DNA of 64,000 nt from Catellatospora vulcania (lineage in GTDB: Bacteria > Actinomycetota > Actinomycetes > Mycobacteriales > Micromonosporaceae), in contig NZ_WARX01000020.1 in assembly GCF_009720385.1 (NCBI RefSeq), forward strand, positions 186,001 through 250,000, written 5' to 3'. A model generated the notes under the pieces. It searched no databases, was not told the DNA's origin, and worked only from the letters and a program-made list of their open reading frames with translations. The position numbers and the translations under genes were made by a program. Position 1 is the first letter of the stretch; each line of letters begins with the position of its first letter. Below, piece after piece: positions 56,981 to 64,000 of the stretch.

Positions 56981-58603
56981 GTGGTCGCTCCTTCGGGTGT
57001 GGGCGGCGCCGTGCCGCTCGTGTACGTGGGTGCGCACGTCCCGGCGGCGGGCTTTGCCGTTGGGCGAGCGCGGGATCTCCTGCACCAGCTCGATGCCGTG
57101 CAGGTGCTGGTATTCGGGCAGGCCCGCGTTGACGAACGCGATGACCTCGTCCGGGCCGAGCTGCTCGTCGTCGGTGACGACCAGGGCGTACGCGACAGCG
57201 CCGCGGTACTCGTGCGGCATGTCGACGACCATGCAGTCGGTCACCGCCGGATGGCGCATGATCACCCGTTCCAGCTCCACGGGTGAGACCAGCCAGTTGT
57301 CGCACTTGAAGACGTCCTTGAGCCGGTCGACCAGGAACAGCGTGCCCTCGTCGTCGAGGCGGCCCACGTCTCCGGTGTCGAACCAGCCCTCGGCGTCGAA
57401 CGGGCGCTGCACCCCGTCTGGGGTCAGGTAGCCCGCCATCAGCTGCGGGCCCCGGACCTGCACCTCACCCGGGGTGCCGACGGGCAGCGGCTGCCGGGTG
57501 TCCAGGTCGACGACCCGGCACTCGGTGCCGGCGACCGGCCGGCCCACCGAACCCGCCGACGGCCGGTCGATCCGGTCGCAGTGGGTCAGCGGCGCGGTCT
57601 CGGCCAGGCCGTACCCCTGGATGACCGGGACCCCCAGCCCGGCGCAGAGCCGGGCCGCGGCGGCCGGGGCCAGCGCGGACCCTCCGGAGAGGATCGCCCG
57701 CACCCCCGGCATGTGCCAGGTGGGCAGCCGCGGGTCGGCGGCCATCCGGGCCAGCCGCACCGGCAGGCTGTAGAAGTGCGTCGCCCCGGTGCGGGCCGCC
57801 GTGATGACGGCCTGCGTCGGGTCGGCGTCCGGGCACAGCACCTGGGTCGCCGCGGCGCAGACCGCCGAGTTCAGGTGCATCGGGTGGTACGTCGGCAGGT
57901 GGTTGAGCGTCACCGTGTCCGGACCGAGTCCGTGCACCCCCGCCACCTGGGCCGCGTTGTAGACCAGGTTGCGGTGGGTCAGCAGCACCGCCTTGGGCCG
58001 CCCGGTGGTGCCGCTGGTGAACTGGACCACCGCCACCTCGTCCGGGTCCTCGACCGGCGAGGTGAACCGGGCCGACCGGCCCGCCGGCGCGCCCGCGGCC
58101 GGCACGCAGTGCTCACCCGGACGGTCCAGGTAGAACACGTGCGCCAGTCCGGGCAGGTCGAGCCGGATGCGCTGGAGCTTGTCGGCCATGTCGGCGACCC
58201 CGACGAGCACCCGCACCCCGGCCGACTCCAGCGCGTACGCCAGCTCCTCCTCGCCCTGCAGCGGGTTGATCACGGCGCACACGTGGCCCGCCCGCACCGT
58301 GCCGTAGTAGGCCACGGCGAAGGCCGGGTGCAGCGCGGCCGCGATGCCGACGACGGCGCCCGGCAGGCCCGCCCGCGGTGGTGCCGCGTCCCGTGGGAGC
58401 AGGGCGGTGAGCTTCGCCGCGAAGCCGTCCGCAGCCGCGTCGAGTTCGGCGAACGTCATCGCCCTTGACCCGGTCTGCACCGCGATCCGGTGCGGGGCGC
58501 TGACCGCGGCGCGGCGCAGCAGCCCGTCGAGGGTGCCGCCGGAGCGGGCCAGCAGGTCGGCCAGTTCCCGCTCGGCGGCGACGGCGTCGGTGCTACTTGG
58601 CAC
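56678..58603 (-). CDS. Acyl-CoA ligase with C-terminal ABM mono-oxygenase domain
   Basis: A 641-residue continuous frame. Residues 1-535 are an ANL ligase: P-loop VVQFTSGTTGRPKAVLLTHRN, VIQGYGLAETAPLTHCD, EGWFDTGDVGRLDDEGTLFLVDRLKDVFKCDNWLVSPVELE, and the catalytic lysine in RSPNGKARRRD. Residues 542-641 are an antibiotic-biosynthesis-mono-oxygenase (ABM) domain of the type that oxidises polyphenols to quinones. No stop separates them, yet the ABM part has its own AAGGAG and ATG at 56980. The ligase may activate an acid starter. It overlaps the cyclase gene by 11 bp. Confidence 0.88.
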   Translation of the reverse strand: MPSSTDAVAAERELADLLARSGGTLDGLLRRAAVSAPHRIAVQTGSRAMTFAELDAAADGFAAKLTALLPRDAAPPRAGLPGAVVGIAAALHPAFAVAYYGTVRAGHVCAVINPLQGEEELAYALESAGVRVLVGVADMADKLQRIRLDLPGLAHVFYLDRPGEHCVPAAGAPAGRSARFTSPVEDPDEVAVVQFTSGTTGRPKAVLLTHRNLVYNAAQVAGVHGLGPDTVTLNHLPTYHPMHLNSAVCAAATQVLCPDADPTQAVITAARTGATHFYSLPVRLARMAADPRLPTWHMPGVRAILSGGSALAPAAAARLCAGLGVPVIQGYGLAETAPLTHCDRIDRPSAGSVGRPVAGTECRVVDLDTRQPLPVGTPGEVQVRGPQLMAGYLTPDGVQRPFDAEGWFDTGDVGRLDDEGTLFLVDRLKDVFKCDNWLVSPVELERVIMRHPAVTDCMVVDMPHEYRGAVAYALVVTDDEQLGPDEVIAFVNAGLPEYQHLHGIELVQEIPRSPNGKARRRDVRTHVHERHGAAHTRRSDHMVTFINKITVNGDVAQFEQVLDEISAYMSAQPGFIGRQLYRSRRQPEVFIETAQWADAAAHAKAVQAPGFREQVMKLAGLAVPEHDLYDAVGDHAPVASR

Positions 58604-59525
58604 TGGCCGGCTCCTCGGCGTACGCCTGCGCGTGGCGCAGCGTCTGCAGCGAGTTGGTGCTGAGCACCCGGCGCAGGTAGCGGCGCGCGTCGGCGACCGT
58701 GGTCTGCTCGCCGAGCAGGTTCAGCGCCGACGGCTTGATGGTCGCCGTGTGCCGGGCGTGCACGGTGACACCCTCGGGCGTCTCGACGAAGTGCCAGTGC
58801 CCGGTGTGCGCGTCGAGCAGCTTCGGCAGGCCGATCTGCTTGTAGATGATTTTGTGCGGCAGGCAGACGCGCACCGAGCGGGTGGTGTGCGCGCGGCCCT
58901 CCGGGGTCACCGTGTCCATGTCGAAGAACTGCACGCCGGGCTGGTCCTCGGTCATCGACAGGGCGGTGACGTGCGGGACCCGCTCGGGCCACTTGTCGGC
59001 CGCGTACAGGAACTCGTAGACCTGCTGCGGCTGCCCGGCGATGAACAGCGGGTCCTCGAAGGAGATGACCAGCTGCTCCAGCTCGTCCCACTGCTCGGCC
59101 AGGGCCTTGACCCGGGCGACGATCTCCGCGGCCCCTTCGAGCTGCGCGGCGGCGGCGTCCGCGCCCTGCTCGCCCGGGGCAGCGGTGACGGTCACCGTCA
59201 GCTCGGCCTCGCAGGCCTGCTCGCCCTGCGGGGCGAACGTCCACTCGGTGCGCACCGACACCAGCGGTGCTGCGCAGTCCCGCTGCTCGGTGACGACCCG
59301 CAGGCCGGCCTTGTCCACGGTGCGGGTGGTGCTCCACTGGCGTACGGCGTCACCGTCCAGTGCCCACCAGCGCACGTTCGCGCCGTCGGCGTCCGGCTCG
59401 GCGTGCACGCCGTCCGGGAAGAACTGCGGCCAGTGGCGCAGGTCGTTGATGATCTCGAAGGCGACCGCGGCCGGCGCGGAGACCTCCGCGCGCTGGGTCT
59501 CGGTGTACACCTTGTTCTTGGACAT
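58593..59525 (-). CDS. Di-domain polyketide aromatase/cyclase
   Basis: A 310-residue protein of two START/SRPBCC domains (about 5-145 and 150-305). The first has VSAPAAVAFEIINDLRHWPQFFPDGVHAEPD, the second FEDPLFIAGQPQQVYEFLYAADKWPERVPHVTALSMTEDQPGVQFFDMDT and HTGHWHFVETPEGVTVHARHTATIKPSAL. This architecture is the ARO/CYC of reducing and some non-reducing type II clusters, setting first-ring cyclisation and aromatisation. It is the first gene of the ten-gene operon; SARP-like repeats lie upstream. Confidence 0.93.
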   Translation of the reverse strand: MSKNKVYTETQRAEVSAPAAVAFEIINDLRHWPQFFPDGVHAEPDADGANVRWWALDGDAVRQWSTTRTVDKAGLRVVTEQRDCAAPLVSVRTEWTFAPQGEQACEAELTVTVTAAPGEQGADAAAAQLEGAAEIVARVKALAEQWDELEQLVISFEDPLFIAGQPQQVYEFLYAADKWPERVPHVTALSMTEDQPGVQFFDMDTVTPEGRAHTTRSVRVCLPHKIIYKQIGLPKLLDAHTGHWHFVETPEGVTVHARHTATIKPSALNLLGEQTTVADARRYLRRVLSTNSLQTLRHAQAYAEEPASAK

Positions 59526-59615
59526 CGGCGCTCCTCTACGGGCCGGGATGGGGATTTCGGCCGCACGCGGTCATCCGCGGCGAACCGGTCTGCCATGAAC
59601 CGTCGCAGCCCGCCA

Positions 59616-59642
59616 CTTGAGGACCGCTGGAAGTCGGCTTGA
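59616..59642 (-). promoter_or_regulatory. SARP-type repeats upstream of the cyclase operon
   Basis: On the minus strand TCAAGCC (from 59642), TCCAGCG (from 59631) and TCAAGTG (from 59620) are spaced exactly 11 bp apart. SARP regulators bind such heptamers on one helix face. The site is about 90 bp before the aromatase/cyclase ATG. Confidence 0.65.
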
Positions 59643-59820
59643 ATGCCCAGGTCAAGCCACCACGCCGCGATCACGGCAGGCCGGCGCCGCCGACCGCCGG
59701 CCGAGCCAGAAAGATCGTCACCAGTTCCGTCGAATGGGACAGATCGCCCCTCGCGAGCACTAATAGTGGTGGAGGCGGCTTTCGCACATTGCGAGCGCGA
59801 CGAGCCATTCGGGGGTGCAC

Positions 59821-60678
59821 ATGCAATGTCGAGTACTCGGCCCGCTGGATGTACGCAGCGGCGGGATGTCGGGTGACCTGACCGCGCCCAAACCGCGCAA
59901 GGTGCTGGCACTGCTGCTGATCCACGCCGACCGGGTGGTGCCGATCGACCTGCTCACCACCGAGCTGTGGGACGACGAGCCGCCCGCGAGCGCGCTGACC
60001 ACGCTGCAGACCTACATCCTGCAGATCCGGCGGATGCTGGCCCGCACCTGCGCCATGGACCCGGCCCGGGTGGCCCGGGAGCTGCTGGTCACCCACGCCG
60101 ACGGCTACCAGCTGCACCTGGCCGACGGGTCGCTGGACCTGCACGAGTACGAGCGCCTGGCCGACCAGGGCCGGTTGGCCCAGCTCTGCGGCGACCACGG
60201 GCACGCCTCGCGGCTGCTCGGCGCGGCGCTGGCCGTGTGGCGCGGCTCGGCGCTGGTCGACGTGCGGCTCGGCCCGGTGCTGCGGGTCGAGGCGCAGCGC
60301 CTGGAGGAGGCTCGGCTGGCCACCTGGAAGCAGCGCATCGACGCCGACCTGGAGCTGGGCCGCCACCGCGAGATCCTGGGCGAGCTGGGCTGCCTGGCCG
60401 CCCGCCACCCGCTGCACGAGGACCTGCAGGCCCAGTTCATGATCGCGCTGTACCGGGCGGGCCGGCGCACCGACGCGCTCGACGCCTTCCGCCGCCTGCG
60501 CGAGGTGCTCATCGGCGAGCTGGGCCTGGAGCCCTCGCGGCGCATCCAGCGCGTGCAGCACGCCATCCTCACCGCCGACCCGGTGCTGGACACGGCGTCC
60601 GCCCTGGACACCGCCTGGACCTGGGAGTCCGCCTCCGCCGGGGCCGAACTGGTCTCCGCCGGCCGCGGCCTGCACTGA
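59821..60678 (+). CDS. SARP-family pathway activator
   Basis: A 285-residue Streptomyces-antibiotic-regulatory-protein homologue. The N-terminal OmpR-like winged helix covers about 1-95 ([45 protein letters not shown] and [16 protein letters not shown]). The bacterial transcriptional activation domain covers about 100-245 ([73 protein letters not shown]). It should activate both arms of the cluster. GGGGG precedes ATG 59821; GTG 59815 is an alternative. Confidence 0.94.
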   Translation: MQCRVLGPLDVRSGGMSGDLTAPKPRKVLALLLIHADRVVPIDLLTTELWDDEPPASALTTLQTYILQIRRMLARTCAMDPARVARELLVTHADGYQLHLADGSLDLHEYERLADQGRLAQLCGDHGHASRLLGAALAVWRGSALVDVRLGPVLRVEAQRLEEARLATWKQRIDADLELGRHREILGELGCLAARHPLHEDLQAQFMIALYRAGRRTDALDAFRRLREVLIGELGLEPSRRIQRVQHAILTADPVLDTASALDTAWTWESASAGAELVSAGRGLH

Positions 60679-60690
60679 ACAGCCCATTTC

Positions 60691-60730
60691 TCAAGCAGGC
60701 CTCAAGTCGGCGCGAGGGACGCTCGACGGA
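60691..60730 (+). promoter_or_regulatory. SARP-type repeats upstream of KS-alpha
   Basis: TCAAGCA (60691) and TCAAGTC (60702) are followed at the same 11-bp period by CGAGGGA (60713) and CGACGGA (60724). They lie between the SARP gene and the ketosynthase ATG at 60758. Confidence 0.65.
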
Positions 60731-60757
60731 GGTCCACCGACCCCGCAGGAGGCGTCC

Positions 60758-62026
60758 ATGCAACGACGTGTCGTCATTACCGGGTTGGGCGTGGTGGCGC
60801 CGGGCGGCATCGGCGCCAAGGCGTTCTGGGAGCTGCTGACCTCAGGACGCACCGCGACCCGCACCATCAGCTTCTTCGACCCCTCGCCGTTCCGGTCCCA
60901 GGTCGCCGCGGAGTGCGACTTCGACCCGGCCGCACACGGCCTGTCCCCCGCGCAGACCATCCGGATGGACCGGGCCGCGCAGTTCGCCGTCGTCGCCGCC
61001 GCCGAGGCGGTCGCCGACGCCGGCCTGGAGCTCGCCGAGCTGGACCCGTACCGGGTCGGCACGGTGGTGGGCAGCGCGGTCGGCGCGACCATGAGCCTGG
61101 AGCGCGAGTACGTCATCGCCTCCGACAGGGGCCGCCGCTGGCTGGTCGAGAACGCGCGCACCTCACCCCACCTGTACGACTACTACGTGCCCGGCTCGTT
61201 CGCCGCCGAGGTGGCCTGGTCGATCGGCGCGGAGGGCCCGGCCGCGGTGGTCTCCACCGGCTGCACCTCCGGATTGGACGCCGTCGCGTACGCCGCCGAG
61301 CTGATCCGCGAGGGCAGCGCCGACGTGGTGGTCGGCGGGGCCAGCGACGCGCCCATCTCCCCGATCACGGTGGCCTGCTTCGACGCCATCAAGGCGACCA
61401 CGCCCCGCAACGACGACCCCGCGCACGCGTCCCGGCCGTTCGACAACAGCCGCAACGGTTTCGTGCTCGGCGAGGGCTCGGCGATGTTCGTGCTGGAGGA
61501 CCTGGAACGGGCCCGCCGCCGCGGCGCGCCGGTGTACGCCGAGATCGTCGGGTTCGCCTCGCGCTGCAACGCCTTCCACATGACCGGGCTGCGCCCCGAC
61601 GGCCGGGAGATGGCCGAGGCGATCCGCAACGCCCTGGACACGGCCCGGATGGACCCGACCGCGATCGGCTACGTCAACGCGCACGGCTCGGGCACCAAGC
61701 AGAACGACCGGCACGAGACGGCCGCCGTGAAGCTGGCCCTGCGCGAGCACGCGTACGCCACCCCGATGAGCTCGATCAAGTCGATGGTCGGGCACTCGCT
61801 CGGCGCGATCGGCGCGATCGAGGTGGCCGCCTGCGCGCTGGCCATCACCAACGGGGTGGTGCCGCCGACGGCCAACCTGCACGAGCCCGACCCCGAATGC
61901 GACCTGGACTACGTGCCCCTGGAAGCCCGCGACCGGCGGCTGGACGCGGTCCTGTCGGTGGGCAGCGGGTTCGGCGGCTTCCAGAGCGCCATGCTGCTGG
62001 CCCGCCCGGAAGGAGACGCCCGATGA
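60758..62026 (+). CDS. Type II ketosynthase, alpha subunit
   Basis: A 422-residue condensing enzyme. The nucleophile is Cys169 in [16 protein letters not shown]; the two catalytic histidines are in [16 protein letters not shown] and [13 protein letters not shown]. It forms a heterodimer with KS-beta and extends the ACP-bound chain with malonyl units. GCAGGAGG lies before ATG 60758. The stop overlaps KS-beta as ATGA, standard for this pair. Confidence 0.97.
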   Translation: MQRRVVITGLGVVAPGGIGAKAFWELLTSGRTATRTISFFDPSPFRSQVAAECDFDPAAHGLSPAQTIRMDRAAQFAVVAAAEAVADAGLELAELDPYRVGTVVGSAVGATMSLEREYVIASDRGRRWLVENARTSPHLYDYYVPGSFAAEVAWSIGAEGPAAVVSTGCTSGLDAVAYAAELIREGSADVVVGGASDAPISPITVACFDAIKATTPRNDDPAHASRPFDNSRNGFVLGEGSAMFVLEDLERARRRGAPVYAEIVGFASRCNAFHMTGLRPDGREMAEAIRNALDTARMDPTAIGYVNAHGSGTKQNDRHETAAVKLALREHAYATPMSSIKSMVGHSLGAIGAIEVAACALAITNGVVPPTANLHEPDPECDLDYVPLEARDRRLDAVLSVGSGFGGFQSAMLLARPEGDAR

Positions 62027-63300
62027 GCGAGCGCAGCATCCCGGACGCACCCGCCGCCGCCGCGCGAAGCGGGCGGACGGCCACCGGCGCACCCGTGGTC
62101 ACCGGTATCGGCGTGGTCGCCGCGACCGGACTGGACACCGAGACCTACTGGAAGGCCGTCCTGGACGGGCGCAGCGGCATCGGCCGCATCGCCCGGTTCG
62201 ACCCGGCGCAGTACCCGTCCCGGCTGGCCGGCGAGATCCGCGACTTCGACCCCGCCGCCCACCTGCCCGACCGGCTGCTGGCGCAGACCGACCACGTCAC
62301 CCGGTACTCGCTGACCGCGGCGGCGCAGGCCCTCGCCGACGCGGCGGTCGACCCGGCGGCACTGGGCGACTACGACATGGGCGTGGTGACCGCCAGCTCG
62401 GCCGGGGGCTTCGAGTTCGGGCAGAAGGAGCTGGAGAAGCTGTGGTCCAAGGGTGGTGACCACGTCAGCGCGTACCAGTCGTTCGCCTGGTTCTACGCGG
62501 TCAACACCGGGCAGATCTCCATCCGGCACGGCCTGCGCGGCCCCAGCGGGGTGCTGGTCACCGACCAGGCCGGCGGGCTCGACGCGATCGGCCAGGCCCG
62601 CCGCCACCTGCGCGCGGGCACCGCGCTGGCGATCACCGGCGGCGTCGACGGCTCGCTGTGCCCGTGGGGCTGGATCGGGCAGCTGGCCACCGGGCAGATC
62701 AGCGAGTCCGACGACCCGGAGCGGGCCTACCTGCCCTTCGACCGGGACGCGAACGGCTTCGTGCCGGGCGAGGGCGGCGCGATCCTCGTCGTCGAGCAGC
62801 GCGAGGCCGCCCGCCGCCGGGCCGCGCCGAAGGTGTACGGCGAGATCAGCGGCTACGCCGCCACCTTCGACCCGGCCCCGGACCGCAACCGCCCGCCGGG
62901 CCTGCGCCGCGCGATCGAACTGGCCCTGGCCGACGCGCATTGCGCCGCAGCAGAGATCGATGTCGTCTTCGCCGACGCAGCCGGAGTGCCCGAACTGGAC
63001 CTCGCCGAGGCCAAGGCGCTGAACGGAGTGTTCGGCGCGGGCCGGGTGCCGGTCACCGCGCCCAAGACGATGACGGGGCGGCTGGCCGCGGGCGCGGGTG
63101 GGCTCGACGTCGCCACCGCGCTGCTGTCCCTGCGCGACCAGGTCATCCCGCCGACCGTCAACGTCGGCTCGCTCGCCGACGGCTGCCGGGACCTGGACCT
63201 CGTGCTCGACGCGGCCCGCCCCGCGCCGCTGCGGCGGGCGCTGGTGCTGGCCCGCGGCATCGGCGGCTTCAACGCCGCCGTGGTGGTCACCGCCCCGTAG
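62023..63300 (+). CDS. Type II ketosynthase, beta subunit (chain-length factor)
   Basis: A 425-residue partner of KS-alpha. The active-site Cys is replaced by Gln182 in [16 protein letters not shown], the hallmark of chain-length factors, which decarboxylate malonyl-ACP and set chain length. HGSG and GHS motifs are likewise lost, and [12 protein letters not shown] and [24 protein letters not shown] are family segments. The first 23 residues ([16 protein letters not shown]) form an extra N-terminus whose DNA resembles the GAGCGCAGC repeat of the mini-ORFs. ATG overlaps the KS-alpha stop. Confidence 0.96.
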   Translation: MSERSIPDAPAAAARSGRTATGAPVVTGIGVVAATGLDTETYWKAVLDGRSGIGRIARFDPAQYPSRLAGEIRDFDPAAHLPDRLLAQTDHVTRYSLTAAAQALADAAVDPAALGDYDMGVVTASSAGGFEFGQKELEKLWSKGGDHVSAYQSFAWFYAVNTGQISIRHGLRGPSGVLVTDQAGGLDAIGQARRHLRAGTALAITGGVDGSLCPWGWIGQLATGQISESDDPERAYLPFDRDANGFVPGEGGAILVVEQREAARRRAAPKVYGEISGYAATFDPAPDRNRPPGLRRAIELALADAHCAAAEIDVVFADAAGVPELDLAEAKALNGVFGAGRVPVTAPKTMTGRLAAGAGGLDVATALLSLRDQVIPPTVNVGSLADGCRDLDLVLDAARPAPLRRALVLARGIGGFNAAVVVTAP

Positions 63301-63330
63301 GACCGCCAGGCCGTCCCGCGACTCGGTCAC

Positions 63331-63400
63331 CGCCCGCCGCCCGCCGCCGGTCGCCCGCCGCCCGCCGCCCGCCGCCCGCCGCCGGTCGCCGGTCGCCCGA
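63331..63400 (+). repeat. Ten-unit 7-bp tandem array
   Basis: Ten heptamers of the form CGCCCGC or CGCCGGT (last unit CGCCCGA) run without interruption and end at the first base of element C2. The arrangement parallels the heptamer arrays at elements A1 and A2. Confidence 0.88.
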
Positions 63401-63464
63401 AGATCGCCGTTTCGTGTCATAACCTTCGGTCCCACCCCAGGTTCTGACACGAAACGGCGATCTT
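63400..63464. repeat. Interspersed palindromic element C2
   Basis: Perfect 20-bp arms (AAGATCGCCGTTTCGTGTCA) around a 25-base loop that can extend the stem with AACC/GGTT. It is related to C1. It may also terminate the ketosynthase transcript. Confidence 0.85.
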
Positions 63465-63660
63465 GGCGTGCGCGGCGGGCGCGGGAGGCGGCGCGGGCGC
63501 GGGGGCGCGGTGGGATCTGGGGGTGGGTGTGCGGTGCGCCTGTTTGGGCTGGTGGGTGTCGGTGGTTAGGGTGGCGGAGTTCCTGGCAAATCGGACAAAT
63601 TGGGTTCCCTAGTCCTGTGCCGGTCGCCAGGTCTTCCGACATCGCGACCGAAGGGCGACC

Positions 63661-64000
63661 GATGCCTTCCCGACGACAACTTCTCACCACCGGCGTGCTG
63701 TCCGGCGCGGCCATGCTGATCCCGGCCCCGGCGAGCGCTGCGCGCGCCGCGGCCGCGGCGATGGCCGCCGGAAAGCTCGACGCCTCGAAGATTCACAAGT
63801 ACAAGACGCGGCTGCCGATCCCGGCCGCCATGCCGGCGGTCTCCAGGAACGGCAAGGCCGACCGGTACGCCGTGGAGGTGCGCCAGTTCCGCCAGCAGAT
63901 CCTGCCGCCGGGTATGCCGCAGACCACAGTCTGGGGATACGGCTCCGCGGGCCACCCGAAGACGTTCGGGTACCCGGCACGCACCATCGAGGCCACCGCC
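63661..64000 (+). CDS. Multicopper oxidase, Tat-exported (partial)
   Basis: The first 113 codons; the gene runs off the window. The N-terminus SRRQLLTTGVLSGAAMLIPAPASA is a twin-arginine-type signal with cleavage near ASA. The mature start (KYKTRLPIPAAMPAV, YAVEVRQFRQQILPPGMPQTTVWGYGS, YPARTIEA) matches bilirubin-oxidase/CotA-type laccases; copper ligands lie beyond the edge. GAAGGGCGACCG precedes the ATG. It may oxidise or couple the polyketide outside the cell, or simply flank the cluster. Confidence 0.82.

Larger units (their letters stand above)
63301..63660. other. Intergenic region between KS-beta and multicopper oxidase
   Basis: About 360 bases without a gene. It holds a ten-unit heptamer array, element C2 abutting it, a G-rich stretch (63476-63560), and the upstream region of the oxidase gene. 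No clear promoter was picked. Confidence 0.5.

Noticed and set aside
60913-62022. Long frame upstream of and joined to KS-beta
   Set aside because: It is an alternative frame of KS-alpha; the KS-beta ATG at 62023 with ATGA overlap is the natural start.

Overview
The window is very GC-rich actinobacterial DNA with near-saturated G/C at third codon positions, many GTG/TTG starts and many ATGA/GTGA gene overlaps. Gene order in the first half (liv transporter, ANTAR regulator, pyruvate kinase, gltBD, lgt, trp genes, hisI) matches, from memory, a conserved block of Streptomyces chromosomes. The long AAGGAAGGGC-type terminator palindrome, the BldC-like regulator and the overall style suggest Micromonosporaceae. 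I cannot name the genus.

Layout. 1-3.8 kb: branched-chain amino-acid ABC transporter (livG partial, livM, livH, livK), minus strand. 3.9-12.4 kb: a lipoprotein, a PdtaR-type ANTAR regulator, an unusual tRNA followed by a LAGLIDADG protein, a TauE exporter with an Rrf2 regulator, thioesterase II, pyruvate kinase, an F420-type oxidoreductase and a DNA-binding protein. 12.4-15.7 kb: an ECF sigma-factor operon with a structured leader, an upstream mini-ORF and four small partner genes, then a membrane protein. 15.7-22 kb: glutamate synthase gltD/gltB. 22.5-33 kb: an MscS-like channel, a flavin monooxygenase, lgt, a small unknown gene, trpA, trpB, trpC, a spermidine-synthase-like gene, a membrane protein, trpE and hisI. 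33-48.3 kb: a giant acidic protein, a drug-type ABC exporter with a TetR regulator, an iron-box region between a putative haem/iron gene and an S4 gene, a heterodimeric ABC exporter, a TIGR03085 protein, a long-chain acyl-CoA ligase and a MocR/YczE pair. 48.6-49.8 kb: a secreted beta-propeller protein.

49.9-63.3 kb is a type II (aromatic) polyketide cluster. A ten-gene minus-strand operon encodes a di-domain aromatase/cyclase, an acyl-CoA ligase joined to an ABM mono-oxygenase domain, an ACP, a three-gene acetyl-CoA carboxylase (fused CT beta/alpha, BCCP, BC), a FAD mono-oxygenase, a PF04199-type cyclase and an NTF2-fold protein. It is divergent from a SARP activator followed by KS-alpha and KS-beta. 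The carboxylase would supply malonyl-CoA, the ligase may supply a starter, and the oxygenases and cyclases would tailor the product. 11-bp-spaced TCAAG repeats upstream of both arms fit SARP control. A Tat-exported multicopper oxidase begins at the right edge. No ketoreductase or malonyl transferase is in view.

Two window-wide patterns stand out. First, at least eleven long palindromic elements in five sequence families lie between genes. Most have GATC-containing tips; some sit at the edge of 7-bp tandem arrays, and one inverted pair brackets a small gene. Second, three operon gaps (hisI-trpE, trpB-trpA, ABC-ABC) are filled exactly by mini-ORFs that overlap the stop and start codons of their neighbours and carry the same in-frame GAGCGCAGCGAG-type repeat (Glu-Arg-Ser-Glu).
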